DNA of 64,000 bases from Paludicola sp. MB14-C6. Lineage in GTDB: Bacteria; Bacillota; Clostridia; Oscillospirales; Ruminococcaceae. Positions 44,195 through 52,980 of the stretch are shown piece by piece (positions within the stretch are counted from its first letter, which is position 1; each line of letters begins with the position of its first letter). The position numbers and the translations under genes were made by a program. A model generated the notes under the pieces. That model was given only the letters and a program-made list of their open reading frames with translations, was not told the origin of the DNA and searched no databases. Location of the stretch: the NCBI RefSeq assembly GCF_030908625.1, contig NZ_CP133133.1, positions 558,001 to 622,000 of the forward strand. Direction: 5' to 3'.

Positions 44195-45439
44195 TTAATA
44201 ATCCACTAAACGAATATGAGTCAATATCAAAATATCATCTTCAACTAAAGCAGTTAATTTATGTAGCATATCTTTTTCCAAAATTGATTTTGTTACAAAA
44301 GCAAGCTCCTTCTTTGGTTGTTCTTTTCTTGAAAGATAAATTACATCACCGAATTCCCTTGAAATTGCTACTTTTGCTTCTGTAGGTTCATTCGTTTCTA
44401 CACGAACGTAAAATGCACTACTTGTATTTTTATAGCTTTCAACAATATTCTCTTCACATTCATCCCAAGTGAGCGACTTACTTGTTGAAACAGCTTTTGC
44501 AACATCAATAACATCTGCAACGACTGCACTTGCTGTTGGAAGCTTACCAGCACCTTTACCATAAAACACAACATCACCGGTTGCGTTTCCACGTATTAAA
44601 ACGCCATTAAATACATCATCTATATTTGCAAGTTGACTTGATTTTGGTACAAATGCAGGACTAACCATACACTCAATCTTACCATTATTACCTCGTTTTG
44701 CTCTTGCAATCAGTTTGATAACGCCGCCCCAGTTTTCAGCATAATCAACGTCTTCCAACGTGATCTTAGTAATGCCCTCTGTTTGCACATTATCCGGATG
44801 AACGTGACGGCCAAAAGCCAAAGAAGCTAAAATACAAATTTTTCTGCAAGCATCGTGTCCATCTACATCAGCAGATGGATTTCTTTCTGCATATCCTAAG
44901 TCTTGAGCTAATTTCAAAGCAGTATCAAAATCCATTTGTTCTTTTATCATTTTTGTTAAGATAAAATTAGTTGTACCATTCAAAATTCCTGCAATTTCGT
45001 TAATCTCGTTAGCTGCTAAGCATTGGTGCATAGGGCGAATAATTGGTATTCCGCCCCCAACGGAAGCTTCAAAAAAGAAATTTACGTTGTTTTCCTTCGC
45101 TATTTTTAATAGTTCTGCGCCACAGCCCGCTACTAATTCTTTATTTGAAGTTACAACACTTTTACCTTTTTGTAAAGATGCTTTTGCAAAGTCAAAGGCA
45201 GGGTTTATTCCACCCATTACTTCTACAACCACCGTTATTTCATCATCGTTCAAAATGTCATCAAAATTCTTTGTGAATTTATGGCTATATGATAAATCAG
45301 AAAAATCTCGTAAATCCAAAATTCGTTTGACTTCTATTTCTTGACCGGCACGGCGTTTGATACTTTCCTTGTTGCTTTCTATAACTTCAACAACTCCGGA
45401 ACCAACAACTCCATGTCCTAGCACAGCTATTTTTGCCAT
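44195..45439 (-). CDS. hom: homoserine dehydrogenase
   Basis: NAD(P)H-dependent reduction of aspartate semialdehyde to homoserine. Rossmann motif VLGHGVVGSGVVEV (residues 5-18), catalytic region FFFEASVGGGIPIIRPM, GILNGTTNFILTKM and GYAERNPSADVDGHDACRK; C-terminal ACT domain from about residue 335. Start at 45439 with GGAGG 7 bases before (414 residues). A 24-codon upstream extension is ignored. Follows the ACT-domain gene. Confidence 0.96.
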   Translation of the reverse strand: MAKIAVLGHGVVGSGVVEVIESNKESIKRRAGQEIEVKRILDLRDFSDLSYSHKFTKNFDDILNDDEITVVVEVMGGINPAFDFAKASLQKGKSVVTSNKELVAGCGAELLKIAKENNVNFFFEASVGGGIPIIRPMHQCLAANEINEIAGILNGTTNFILTKMIKEQMDFDTALKLAQDLGYAERNPSADVDGHDACRKICILASLAFGRHVHPDNVQTEGITKITLEDVDYAENWGGVIKLIARAKRGNNGKIECMVSPAFVPKSSQLANIDDVFNGVLIRGNATGDVVFYGKGAGKLPTASAVVADVIDVAKAVSTSKSLTWDECEENIVESYKNTSSAFYVRVETNEPTEAKVAISREFGDVIYLSRKEQPKKELAFVTKSILEKDMLHKLTALVEDDILILTHIRLVDY

Positions 45440-45516
45440 TCCTATACCTCCAAAAAAACAATTATGTCTTATAATATCCTTTTCTATTGAATATGTTACT
45501 GCTGCAAACAAAACAG

Positions 45517-45948
45517 TTATATTTGTTTCACACTAACCACACCGCTTATTGTTTCGATTTCTTCAAACATAGAGTTAGTATCAGTGATAGCATCATCCAT
45601 TCGAAACGATATGGTTACTACAGCAACTCTGTCAACCGGAATATTTTGATTTACAGTCAAGATATTTACATTAAAGCCCGAAAGTTTTTGTAAGACTTTT
45701 GATAACACTCCCGGTTCATCGCTTAAACGAAAATAGAATGTAACCAAACGGCCATTCTCTTTATCTTCATAAAAGCAAACGCTATCCTTGTATTTATAAA
45801 ATGCACTTCTTGAGATATCCGCCATTTTACAAGCTTCGGTTGAATTTTTGGCAATATTACGCGCTAAAAAGGTCTTTGCCATCAAAACTTTATCAAAAAC
45901 CTCGGGCAATACACTTTTATCAACTAAAACCAGCTGTTTATGATTCAT
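45517..45948 (-). CDS. ACT domain-containing protein, UPF0735/PheB-like
   Basis: A 143-residue protein with a short helix-turn-helix-like N-terminus (ARNIAKNSTEACKMADISRSAFYKYKD) and a C-terminal ACT domain (FYFRLSDEPGVLSKVLQKLSG). This UPF0735 type regularly precedes hom in Firmicutes and may be a regulator sensing an amino acid of the aspartate family; that role is inferred. First gene of the operon. Confidence 0.85.
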   Translation of the reverse strand: MNHKQLVLVDKSVLPEVFDKVLMAKTFLARNIAKNSTEACKMADISRSAFYKYKDSVCFYEDKENGRLVTFYFRLSDEPGVLSKVLQKLSGFNVNILTVNQNIPVDRVAVVTISFRMDDAITDTNSMFEEIETISGVVSVKQI

Positions 45949-45991
45949 ATCAGTTCACCTCTTGAATACATTTGTTCATCTAATAAATACA

Positions 45992-46020
45992 ACTATAACA
46001 TTATTTCGACAAACTGGCAA
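45992..46020 (-). promoter_or_regulatory. promoter of the ACT-hom-thrB-lysC operon
   Basis: On the reverse strand, TTGCCA (46020-46015), exactly 17 bases, TATAGT (45997-45992), 43 bases upstream of the first ATG. The short leader leaves no room for a T-box or riboswitch. Confidence 0.75.
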
Positions 46021-46073
46021 GAGGCAATTTCGCCTATTTTTATTTATTTGAAATTTATTTTTTATCTATTTTG

Positions 46074-47453
46074 TTATTTTACACATTCTTTATGTGATTT
46101 ACGCAGCTTAATTATGCTAAGATTTACTTTAAAAACGTGTGTTTCTTTCTTTACAATATTAGATAATACAAGAACTCCGATTAAGTTTGGTACCATCATC
46201 AGACTGTTTAACAAATCAGACAGCCCCCAAACAAAGTCTATAGACGTAACAGCTCCTATATAAATCGCAATAATAAACGCAATTTTATATAGCAACACCA
46301 ATTTTTTAGAATGAAATAAATAATTCACGCACGTTTCTCCGTAATAACTCCAACCAATAATCGATGAAACAGCAAAAAAGACCGTTGATATTGCGATAAA
46401 AATTGCAGCGAAATTCCCAAGATACTTTTCAAAAGCACCTAACGTTAATGCTGCACCATCCAGTTTTCCATCTAAATGAAGCCCTGACAATACAATGACA
46501 AGCCCAGTCAATGTACACATAATTATCGTATCAAAAAATACTTCAAATATGCCAAGTAAGCCTTGTTCCGCAGGGCTTTTGGCATCAGCGGCAGCATGGG
46601 CAATCGGAGCAGATCCTAAGCCTGCTTCGTTGGTAAATACGCCTCGTGCAAAGCCAATTCGAATTGCTCTTGCCATTGTAAAACCTGCAACGCCACCCAC
46701 AGCAGGCTTTAGTTGAAATGCACTTTTTATGATTTCTAAAAAAGCATCACCTAAAGAGGATATATTCATTCCAATAATAATAAAGCAGCCCACAAGATAA
46801 AATAATGCCATAGCGGGAATTAACGCTTCTGTTGTTTTGGCAATACGCTTAATTCCTCCGATAATTACAAAGCCAATCAAAATTGCAATTACTATAATAA
46901 TTGGTTTTGTATTGATATTAGAAACAGAGGATATGGAATCAGCAATTGCATTAGACTGTACCATATTACCAATACCAAAGCTAGATGCTAAACATAACAA
47001 CGCAAAAATATTTCCAAGCAGTTTGCTATGCATAGCTTGATTCAAATAATACATTGGCCCGCCTAAATACGTTTGATTCTCACCTTTTTCACGATATTTA
47101 ATAGCCAATACAATTTCAGAATACTTTGTTGCCATACCGAAAAACGCACTAACCCACATCCAAAAAATCGCACCTGCTCCGCCAAGAGATACTGCAGTTG
47201 CTACCCCCACAATATTTCCTGTTCCGATTGTTCCAGATAATGCAGTTGTAACAGCTTGAAAAGGTGTAATGCCTCTTTGATCCTTTTTCTTTTTTTGAAA
47301 CATAGAGCCTAAAGTATGTTTTAAAGTATAGCCTAACTTAGTTGCTTGAATAAAGCCTGTTTTAAACGAAAGAATGATTCCTACTAAAATTACGCCTATC
47401 ACCATTATCGGTCCACTTAAAACTTGGTTAATAGAATCTAAAAAAGCTTGCAT
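46074..47453 (-). CDS. sodium:alanine/glycine symporter, AGCS family
   Basis: A 459-residue membrane transporter importing alanine or glycine with sodium. About ten or eleven hydrophobic helices. Family signatures: GTIGTGNIVGVATAVSLGGAGAIFWMWVSAFFGMATKY in two adjoining blocks (about residues 75-112) and NEAGLGSAPIAHAAA (about 275). Start at 47453 with GGAAGGTG upstream; 17 more codons are open. Monocistronic, between the his operon terminator and the threonine operon promoter. Confidence 0.93.
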   Translation of the reverse strand: MQAFLDSINQVLSGPIMVIGVILVGIILSFKTGFIQATKLGYTLKHTLGSMFQKKKKDQRGITPFQAVTTALSGTIGTGNIVGVATAVSLGGAGAIFWMWVSAFFGMATKYSEIVLAIKYREKGENQTYLGGPMYYLNQAMHSKLLGNIFALLCLASSFGIGNMVQSNAIADSISSVSNINTKPIIIVIAILIGFVIIGGIKRIAKTTEALIPAMALFYLVGCFIIIGMNISSLGDAFLEIIKSAFQLKPAVGGVAGFTMARAIRIGFARGVFTNEAGLGSAPIAHAAADAKSPAEQGLLGIFEVFFDTIIMCTLTGLVIVLSGLHLDGKLDGAALTLGAFEKYLGNFAAIFIAISTVFFAVSSIIGWSYYGETCVNYLFHSKKLVLLYKIAFIIAIYIGAVTSIDFVWGLSDLLNSLMMVPNLIGVLVLSNIVKKETHVFKVNLSIIKLRKSHKECVK

Positions 47454-47506
47454 TGTACACCTTCCCATATCATAAATAATACTCTGCTTCATACAGTAAT
47501 TCATAA

Positions 47507-47543
47507 ATAAAAATTCAGTATGGAATTTTCACCACACTGAATT
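47507..47543 (-). terminator. terminator of the histidine operon
   Basis: On the reverse strand a 12-bp stem AATTCAGTGTGG/CCATACTGAATT (one G-U pair), 8-base loop, followed by TTTTATTT. About 130 bases beyond hisE. Confidence 0.75.
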
Positions 47544-47671
47544 AGTATGCACTTTTCTTTATTCCAATGCAAATTATCATGAGTAATTCGAATCTTCGTT
47601 TAAAATATAGACTAAAAATCTTCTCAAGACAGCGTATTCCCAAGCTTTGTTACATCTTTTATCGCTATTAA

Positions 47672-48001
47672 CTAAGACTCTTTATCTACTTGATGAAACG
47701 TTTTTAGGTTTCCTATTTTTTGACGACGCTGTTCTAAGATGTCCATAACATCTTCAAGCGATACCCCGTTTTCAACCATCAAAACAAGCATATGATAAAT
47801 TAAATCACACATTTCATTTGCCAGTTCATCGTTATCATGGTTTTTAGCGGCAATAATCATTTCCGCATTTTCTTCGCCACATTTTTTTAAGATTTTATCT
47901 AATCCTTTATCGAATAGATAACAAGTGTAAGAACCTTCCTCGGGGTTTTCTTTTCGATTTTTCACAACCTCATATAGTCCCTTTAATGTACTATCTGTCA
48001 T
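47672..48001 (-). CDS. hisE: phosphoribosyl-ATP diphosphatase
   Basis: Second step of histidine synthesis: hydrolysis of phosphoribosyl-ATP to phosphoribosyl-AMP. A 109-residue MazG-fold protein with GLDKILKKCGEENAEMIIAAKN and NDELANEMCDLIYHMLVLM, the conserved metal-binding E-x2-E...E-x2-D pattern. AAGGAG before the ATG. Last gene of the his operon, 12 bases after hisI. Confidence 0.95.
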   Translation of the reverse strand: MTDSTLKGLYEVVKNRKENPEEGSYTCYLFDKGLDKILKKCGEENAEMIIAAKNHDNDELANEMCDLIYHMLVLMVENGVSLEDVMDILEQRRQKIGNLKTFHQVDKES

Positions 48002-48013
48002 GATAAGCTCTCC

Positions 48014-48337
48014 TTATTCTGCGTGATAAATTTCTTTGAAAAAGCAAGTATAATTTCCAGTATGACAAGCTACACCTGTTTGGTTTACTCTTACTAATAA
48101 CGTATCATCATCACAATCAGAGGTGATTGACACTACTTTTTGCAAATATCCGCTAGTAGCTCCCTTATTCCATAGCTCTTGTCTGGAACGAGAGTAAAAC
48201 CATGTATAACCAGTTTCCAACGTTTTTTGCAAGCTTTCTTTATTCATATATGCTAACATCAAGACTTCATTGTTCGAGTCTTCCACAACAATTGCAGGAA
48301 TAAGCTCTGCTTTTTGAAAATATTGATCTAGGTCCAT
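48014..48337 (-). CDS. hisI: phosphoribosyl-AMP cyclohydrolase
   Basis: Third step of histidine synthesis. A 107-residue zinc/magnesium enzyme with [22 protein letters not shown] (read in two parts) and the closing [12 protein letters not shown], giving the conserved D-C-D-x-D and cysteine ligands. Start at ATG 48337 with AAAGGAG upstream; the longer frame overlaps the SGNH gene end. Separate from HisE, not the fused HisIE form. Confidence 0.95.
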   Translation of the reverse strand: MDLDQYFQKAELIPAIVVEDSNNEVLMLAYMNKESLQKTLETGYTWFYSRSRQELWNKGATSGYLQKVVSITSDCDDDTLLVRVNQTGVACHTGNYTCFFKEIYHAE

Positions 48338-48369
48338 TCTATTCTCCTTTATGTAATTGGTATTACAAT

Positions 48370-48957
48370 TTATCGCAACTTTTCTAATATTATTTCTGCA
48401 ATTTGTTTTGCACAAACTTGATAACCTTCTGTAGTTAGATGTAATTTATCCTCGCATTTATAACAATTTTCATCCTTTAACATTAAAGAATATAAATCGT
48501 TAATCGTTATGTTCTCTTGATTCATTAACTCTGTTGCAGCTTTATTATACGTAAGAACGGAATTATTATCATATGCAATCTGAGTGCCTGTTCCAGTCAC
48601 ATCATATGTCATTCCGATCCCGATTAGCGGTAAAGTTGTTGCAAATATGATTTCAGCACCATTGTTTCTAATTTGCTTGATAATTCGCTTTAAAAAATGC
48701 ACATACTCGTCCACCGGATGTATTGGTTCATCCATAGGCGGTTCAATATTCATATCCCAATAGCCGTTATTCCAATGGACAACATCAAACTTACCATACT
48801 TAATAAAAAGCTGATTTGCTTGCCATAATGTATATGCCGCGTAACGGCCATTATCTTGTTCATCATAGTAAACTTCGCATTGATTTTTTAACAGCTCTTT
48901 CACATAGGGAGCATACCCCATACGAATAGAATCACCTAGTAATAATACTTTTTTCAT
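48370..48957 (-). CDS. SGNH/GDSL hydrolase family protein
   Basis: A 195-residue esterase-like protein. Block [13 protein letters not shown] (serine at about residue 10), block III-like [10 protein letters not shown] and the catalytic-type D-x-x-H in [11 protein letters not shown] near the C-terminus. No signal peptide. Substrate unknown. It is inserted in the his operon between hisF and hisI, separated from hisF by 129 bases with a small hairpin (48987-49012). I see no histidine-pathway role for it. Confidence 0.8.
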   Translation of the reverse strand: MKKVLLLGDSIRMGYAPYVKELLKNQCEVYYDEQDNGRYAAYTLWQANQLFIKYGKFDVVHWNNGYWDMNIEPPMDEPIHPVDEYVHFLKRIIKQIRNNGAEIIFATTLPLIGIGMTYDVTGTGTQIAYDNNSVLTYNKAATELMNQENITINDLYSLMLKDENCYKCEDKLHLTTEGYQVCAKQIAEIILEKLR

Positions 48958-49086
48958 AAATAGTCCCCCGTTTTACTTGCGTAATTAGAAGTGAAACCGT
49001 TTCTTCACTTCTTCTTTAAACTTTTTATCTAAAAAGATGTAAAATCCTAAAAGAGTAACAACAGAATGAATTTTATATAATCTATT

Positions 49087-49845
49087 TTATACTATTCTAA
49101 CAGGAATCCTATTTGCTTTCAAATGTTTTTTCACTTGGCCTACTGTTAACTCTTTATAATGAAACAAAGAGGCTGCAAGCGCAGCATCTGCATTAGATTG
49201 TTGAAAGACTTCTGAAAAGTGATTTAATGTACCGCATCCACCAGAAGCAATAACTGGAATAGATACCACCTCACAAACTGCATTCAGCAATTCTATATCA
49301 AATCCGTTCTTTGTTCCATCGGTATCCATTGAAGTTAATAAGATTTCCCCTGCTCCAAGCTCTTGTACTTTCTTCGCCCATTCAATTGCATCTAGCCCAG
49401 TATCGATTCTACCGCCATTCACAACGACATGGAATCCATCCTCAAAGCGTTTTGCATCAATTGCTACTACTACGCATTGACTTCCAAATACATCAGCTGC
49501 TTCTTGAATTAAATTTGGGTTCTTTACTGCGGCGGAATTTACAGATATTTTATCTGCACCTGCTCTTAAAATATAACGAAAATCTTCTATTGTACGAATA
49601 CCTCCGCCTACTGTTAGTGGAACGAACACCTCTTTTGCAGTATTGCGAACCACATCTATTATTGTTCCTCTTGCTTCATGGGTAGCTGTTATATCTAAAA
49701 AGACAATTTCATCTGCTCCTTGCTCATAATATGCTTTTGCGCATTCGACAGGATTACCCACATCTTTTAATCCTACAAAATTGATTCCTTTTACTACTCG
49801 CCCATTTTTTACATCTAAACAGGGAATAATTCGTTTAGAAAGCAT
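49087..49845 (-). CDS. hisF: imidazole glycerol phosphate synthase cyclase subunit
   Basis: Forms IGP and AICAR using ammonia from HisH. 252-residue (beta/alpha)8 barrel with N-terminal [19 protein letters not shown] and the two catalytic aspartates in CLDVKNG (Asp11) and [13 protein letters not shown] (about Asp130). Phosphate loops VGGGIRT and ASGGCG. GAGGTG before ATG. Confidence 0.97.
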   Translation of the reverse strand: MLSKRIIPCLDVKNGRVVKGINFVGLKDVGNPVECAKAYYEQGADEIVFLDITATHEARGTIIDVVRNTAKEVFVPLTVGGGIRTIEDFRYILRAGADKISVNSAAVKNPNLIQEAADVFGSQCVVVAIDAKRFEDGFHVVVNGGRIDTGLDAIEWAKKVQELGAGEILLTSMDTDGTKNGFDIELLNAVCEVVSIPVIASGGCGTLNHFSEVFQQSNADAALAASLFHYKELTVGQVKKHLKANRIPVRIV

Positions 49846-49867
49846 CTTTTCACCTCACTATGCAACG

Positions 49868-50584
49868 TTATTCTCTTGCCACTTTCAAAGCTTCTTCTAA
49901 GCTTAATGTATTTTTATATAAAGATTTTCCACAAATAACCCCATACACATTTAATTTCTTTAATGCTTTAATATCCTCTATATTTGAAATTCCACCACTT
50001 GCAATGATTTTAATATCAACTTGGTTGTTAATCATCTCAAGCTCATATAAATTAGGGCCAGACAGCGTTCCATCTTTTGATATATCTGTATATACGATAT
50101 ATTGAACCCCGATTGCTTCCATTTCTTTAGCTAAATCAATATAATTTATTTCACTGGCATCAAGCCATCCTTCTGTCTGAACCATGCCATGCATTGCATC
50201 TATTCCAACAATAATCCTATCATGATATTCTTTCACTAAATCTTTTACTAACTTTGGATTCTTTACAGCCGCAGAACCTAGAATAACGCGTTCTATTCCA
50301 TTTTCCAAATAAAAGCTTGCAGCATTGATATCACGTATGCCACCGCCAAGCTCTATTCTTAAATCAGTTTCTTTTGCTACTTTAAGAAAAATATCTTGAT
50401 TAGATTGTGTTCCATCTTTTGCTCCGTCAAGGTCTACCATATGCAGGTATTGAGCGCCTGTTCTTTGAAAAGAAAGTGCTGTTTCTATAGGGCTTTCTGC
50501 TACCTGCTCAACGGTATTAAAATCGCCTTTATAAAGTCGTACACATTTTCCATTTTTAATATCTATCGCCGGTAATATGATCAT
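49868..50584 (-). CDS. hisA: phosphoribosylformimino-5-aminoimidazole carboxamide ribotide isomerase
   Basis: Fourth step of histidine synthesis, ProFAR to PRFAR. 238-residue half-barrel-duplicated TIM barrel, homologous to HisF: PAIDIKNGKCVRLYKGDF at the start with catalytic Asp8, ELGGGIRD, and TDISKDGTLSGPN with the second aspartate. AAGGAGA before ATG. 22 bases before hisF. Confidence 0.97.
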   Translation of the reverse strand: MIILPAIDIKNGKCVRLYKGDFNTVEQVAESPIETALSFQRTGAQYLHMVDLDGAKDGTQSNQDIFLKVAKETDLRIELGGGIRDINAASFYLENGIERVILGSAAVKNPKLVKDLVKEYHDRIIVGIDAMHGMVQTEGWLDASEINYIDLAKEMEAIGVQYIVYTDISKDGTLSGPNLYELEMINNQVDIKIIASGGISNIEDIKALKKLNVYGVICGKSLYKNTLSLEEALKVARE

Positions 50585-50644
50585 GCTGTATCTCCTTAAA
50601 AGTTATCTACTTAGTAATATTGAAATCTATTTTATTATTTAGTA

Positions 50645-50824
50645 CTATTCATAAACTGTTGTAATAACTGGTTTTCCATCTCTATCTAGTAACGGAGTTA
50701 AACCGCCAGCATAACCAGATTGATGAAATAAATAGTTTACACCTGTTTCACGATCAATCCAAATTTCAGTTGCATTTAAAGTTCCTTGTGTAAATACTTT
50801 GATAAAACGATCTGCTTGTCTCAT
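50645..50824 (-). CDS. DUF6440 family small protein
   Basis: A 59-residue ORF just below common cutoffs. The sequence reads as the DUF6440 pattern: RFIKVFTQGTL, IWIDRETGVNYLFHQSGYAGG and LTPLLDRDGKPVI. These are short single-domain proteins of unknown function found widely in Firmicutes. AAAGGGTGAG precedes the ATG. It sits between hisH and hisA with only 20 bases to hisH, so it is transcribed with the histidine genes. Confidence 0.75.
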   Translation of the reverse strand: MRQADRFIKVFTQGTLNATEIWIDRETGVNYLFHQSGYAGGLTPLLDRDGKPVITTVYE

Positions 50825-50844
50825 AAGCTCACCCTTTCTTGTTA

Positions 50845-51438
50845 TTATAAACTTGCAAAGTTTTTGAGTATTTGTAATCCAACTTCGCCGCTTTTTTCAG
50901 GGTGAAATTGTGCACCGAATACATTTCCCTTTTGAACAAGTGCTGGCACCTTAATTCCATAGTCGCAGTATGCCGCAACATTATGTGAAGATGTATGTGC
51001 CATATAAGAATGTACAAAATACACACAGTCACCTGATTGAATCCCATTTAACAGCGGACTCGGTTCATGAAATTCCAATTCATTATATCCCATATGAGGA
51101 ATTTTATAATCAGTTTGAATGTATTTTATGCACCCGTCAATGAAACCAAGTCCGTTTGTTCGTTCAAACTCGTAACCTTCTTCAAATAACATCTGCATTC
51201 CGAGGCAAATACCTAACAATGGCTTTTTCTGAATTTCTTCTTTTATCGTACTAATTAAATCGGTTTCTTGTAGCATTTGCATTGCTTTTGGGAACGCACC
51301 CACACCCGGCAAAATAAGTGCTTCAGCTTTTTGAATATCAGACTTATCTTTTGTAATCTTGCTCTCTTTACCAATATAATCAAAAGCATTTTTTACACTA
51401 AATAAGTTTCCTGCACCATAATCTATAATTGCTATCAT
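50845..51438 (-). CDS. hisH: imidazole glycerol phosphate synthase glutamine amidotransferase subunit
   Basis: Class I glutamine amidotransferase feeding ammonia to HisF. 197 residues from ATG 51438. N-terminal IAIIDYGAGN, nucleophile cysteine in LLGICLGMQMLFEEGYE (about residue 80), and the His-x-Glu pair in FGAQFHPEKSG. AAGGA lies 12 bases upstream; a TTG four codons earlier overlaps it. Confidence 0.96.
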   Translation of the reverse strand: MIAIIDYGAGNLFSVKNAFDYIGKESKITKDKSDIQKAEALILPGVGAFPKAMQMLQETDLISTIKEEIQKKPLLGICLGMQMLFEEGYEFERTNGLGFIDGCIKYIQTDYKIPHMGYNELEFHEPSPLLNGIQSGDCVYFVHSYMAHTSSHNVAAYCDYGIKVPALVQKGNVFGAQFHPEKSGEVGLQILKNFASL

Positions 51439-51460
51439 GAACGTATTCAATCCTTACTCT

Positions 51461-52003
51461 TTATTTTAATGTTTCAATTTTAGGATAATATTTTAATACA
51501 GCCTTTCCCATAATTTTATCTCGACTTACAAATTTATCATTCCAAAATCTTGAATCCAATGAAACATTTCTGTTATCGCCAAGCATAAAATAATGATCCT
51601 TTGGAACACGAAACGGTCCATAACTACCTTTAGGAGCTTCATTTAAATAATCTTCTTCTAAAGGATTTTTGCTGTTATTGATATATACTTTTCCATCTAT
51701 AATCTCAACTGTATCATTTGGAAGCCCAATAATTCGTTTAACGAATCTTTTAGATTCGTCATCAGGGAAAGGAAAAACAACGATGTCGCCTCGTTTTGGA
51801 TCGTCTAATAAATAGGCTAGTCGATAAGTAAAAATTCGGTCTTTTATATTTATCGTATGTTCCATAGAGCCTGTTGGTACTTCACTGCCAAAAACAACAC
51901 ATTGGTTAACAATGAATGTAATTAAAATGGCAATTAGTATTGTTCTTACCCAACTCCATATTTCTTTTTTAAAGTTTTCCTTTTTCTCGGCTGACTCGCT
52001 CAT
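51461..52003 (-). CDS. lepB: signal peptidase I
   Basis: Membrane serine peptidase that removes signal peptides from secreted proteins. One N-terminal helix (about residues 18-38), the catalytic serine in PTGSMEHTI (about residue 46), the lysine in KRFVKRIIGLPND (about 89) and the C-terminal box MLGDNRNVSLDSR. 180 residues, Gram-positive SipS/SipT type. It lies inside the his operon between hisB and hisH (22 bases to hisH), an unexpected place for a general secretion enzyme. Confidence 0.95.
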   Translation of the reverse strand: MSESAEKKENFKKEIWSWVRTILIAILITFIVNQCVVFGSEVPTGSMEHTINIKDRIFTYRLAYLLDDPKRGDIVVFPFPDDESKRFVKRIIGLPNDTVEIIDGKVYINNSKNPLEEDYLNEAPKGSYGPFRVPKDHYFMLGDNRNVSLDSRFWNDKFVSRDKIMGKAVLKYYPKIETLK

Positions 52004-52040
52004 TCAAATCGCTTCCTTTTTATTGATAAAGATACAGTTG

Positions 52041-52625
52041 TTAATCTAAACTGCCTTTTGTTGATAGTACCTTACCGCCTTCAAGAGGTGTTATTGCATC
52101 TTTCACAGCGTGTGCTAACGCCTTGAACAAAGCTTCTGCTTTATGATGATCATTTGTTCCATAGCATAAATTTGCATGTAGAGTAATTCCTGCATTATAG
52201 CTGAATGCTCGGAAGAACTCTTCTACCATTTGGGTATCCATATCCCCCATTTTCTCAAAAGTAAATTCTGCATTAAAAACTAAAAACGGTCTTCCACTGA
52301 TATCTAATGAGACAAAACCCAATGATTCATCCATAGGAATGTATGCAGTTCCATAACGAGTAATACCGGATTTATCGCCTAATGCTTTCGCAAAAGCTTG
52401 ACCGAGTACAATTCCCGTATCTTCAATTGTATGATGACAATCTACTTCTAAATCACCTTGCACAACGATTTCAAGCTCGATTCCGCTATGAATAGCAAAC
52501 GCAGTAAGCATATGGTCAAAAAAGCCTACTCCTGTTTTGATATCCGCTTTTGGAGCTGTATCTAAGTTCAAATTAACTGTAATATCGGTTTCTTTGGTTT
52601 TACGCACCATTTGGGCTGTTCTCAT
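52041..52625 (-). CDS. hisB: imidazoleglycerol-phosphate dehydratase
   Basis: Sixth step of histidine synthesis. Monofunctional 194-residue form with FFDHMLTAFAIHSG, VDCHHTIEDTGIVLG and LCYGTNDHHKAEALFKA, the paired histidine metal-binding motifs. It lacks the N-terminal histidinol-phosphatase domain of the E. coli HisB, so the pathway needs a separate phosphatase. Start ATG 52625; AAAGGA 11 bases upstream. Confidence 0.96.
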   Translation of the reverse strand: MRTAQMVRKTKETDITVNLNLDTAPKADIKTGVGFFDHMLTAFAIHSGIELEIVVQGDLEVDCHHTIEDTGIVLGQAFAKALGDKSGITRYGTAYIPMDESLGFVSLDISGRPFLVFNAEFTFEKMGDMDTQMVEEFFRAFSYNAGITLHANLCYGTNDHHKAEALFKALAHAVKDAITPLEGGKVLSTKGSLD

Positions 52626-52656
52626 AGTTTTGACCGTCCTTTCCAATGTTCCGATT

Positions 52657-52980
52657 TTACTCTTTTACAATCACTTTTTCAAGGAATATTTTTTCATTAA
52701 AAGCTCCATTTTTATAAGCTTTTATAGTTCGTTTTTGCTCTATTTCTTCTACTGATATGCCTTTTGCTGAAAGAATAGCATATAATACTTCTAAAATATC
52801 GCATATTTCTTCGGTATTGCCGTCATGCAAATATTCTTCCACTTCTTCTTTTAACTTTTCATTTAGGCAGTCAAGATATTCTGCATCAGACAACACTCTT
52901 ATAATAGGAATGTTGCCATCTTCTGTAATAATATCGGGAATATTATCTCTTACTAGTTTATAATACTGTTTCTCGATCAT
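52657..52980 (-). CDS. MazG-like nucleotide pyrophosphohydrolase family protein
   Basis: A 107-residue all-helical protein with N-terminal YYKLVRDNIPDII and acidic helices EKLKEEVEEYL and EEICDILEVLYAIL. This is the all-alpha NTP pyrophosphohydrolase fold (often labelled phosphoribosyl-ATP pyrophosphohydrolase-like). It is not HisE, which is at the operon end, but belongs to the same superfamily. Its ATG overlaps the hisC stop (ATGA) and it lies between hisC and hisB. A house-cleaning role on non-canonical nucleotides is the family's usual activity; the exact substrate is unknown. Confidence 0.8.
   Translation of the reverse strand: MIEKQYYKLVRDNIPDIITEDGNIPIIRVLSDAEYLDCLNEKLKEEVEEYLHDGNTEEICDILEVLYAILSAKGISVEEIEQKRTIKAYKNGAFNEKIFLEKVIVKE

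Noticed and set aside
47672..48001. Fused hisIE gene
   Set aside because: hisI and hisE are separate frames with their own ribosome-binding sites and a 12-base gap.
49311..49685. 124-residue plus-strand frame opposite hisF
   Set aside because: Leucine- and histidine-rich composition typical of antisense reading of a real gene, no ribosome-binding site, and hisF is unmistakable on the other strand.
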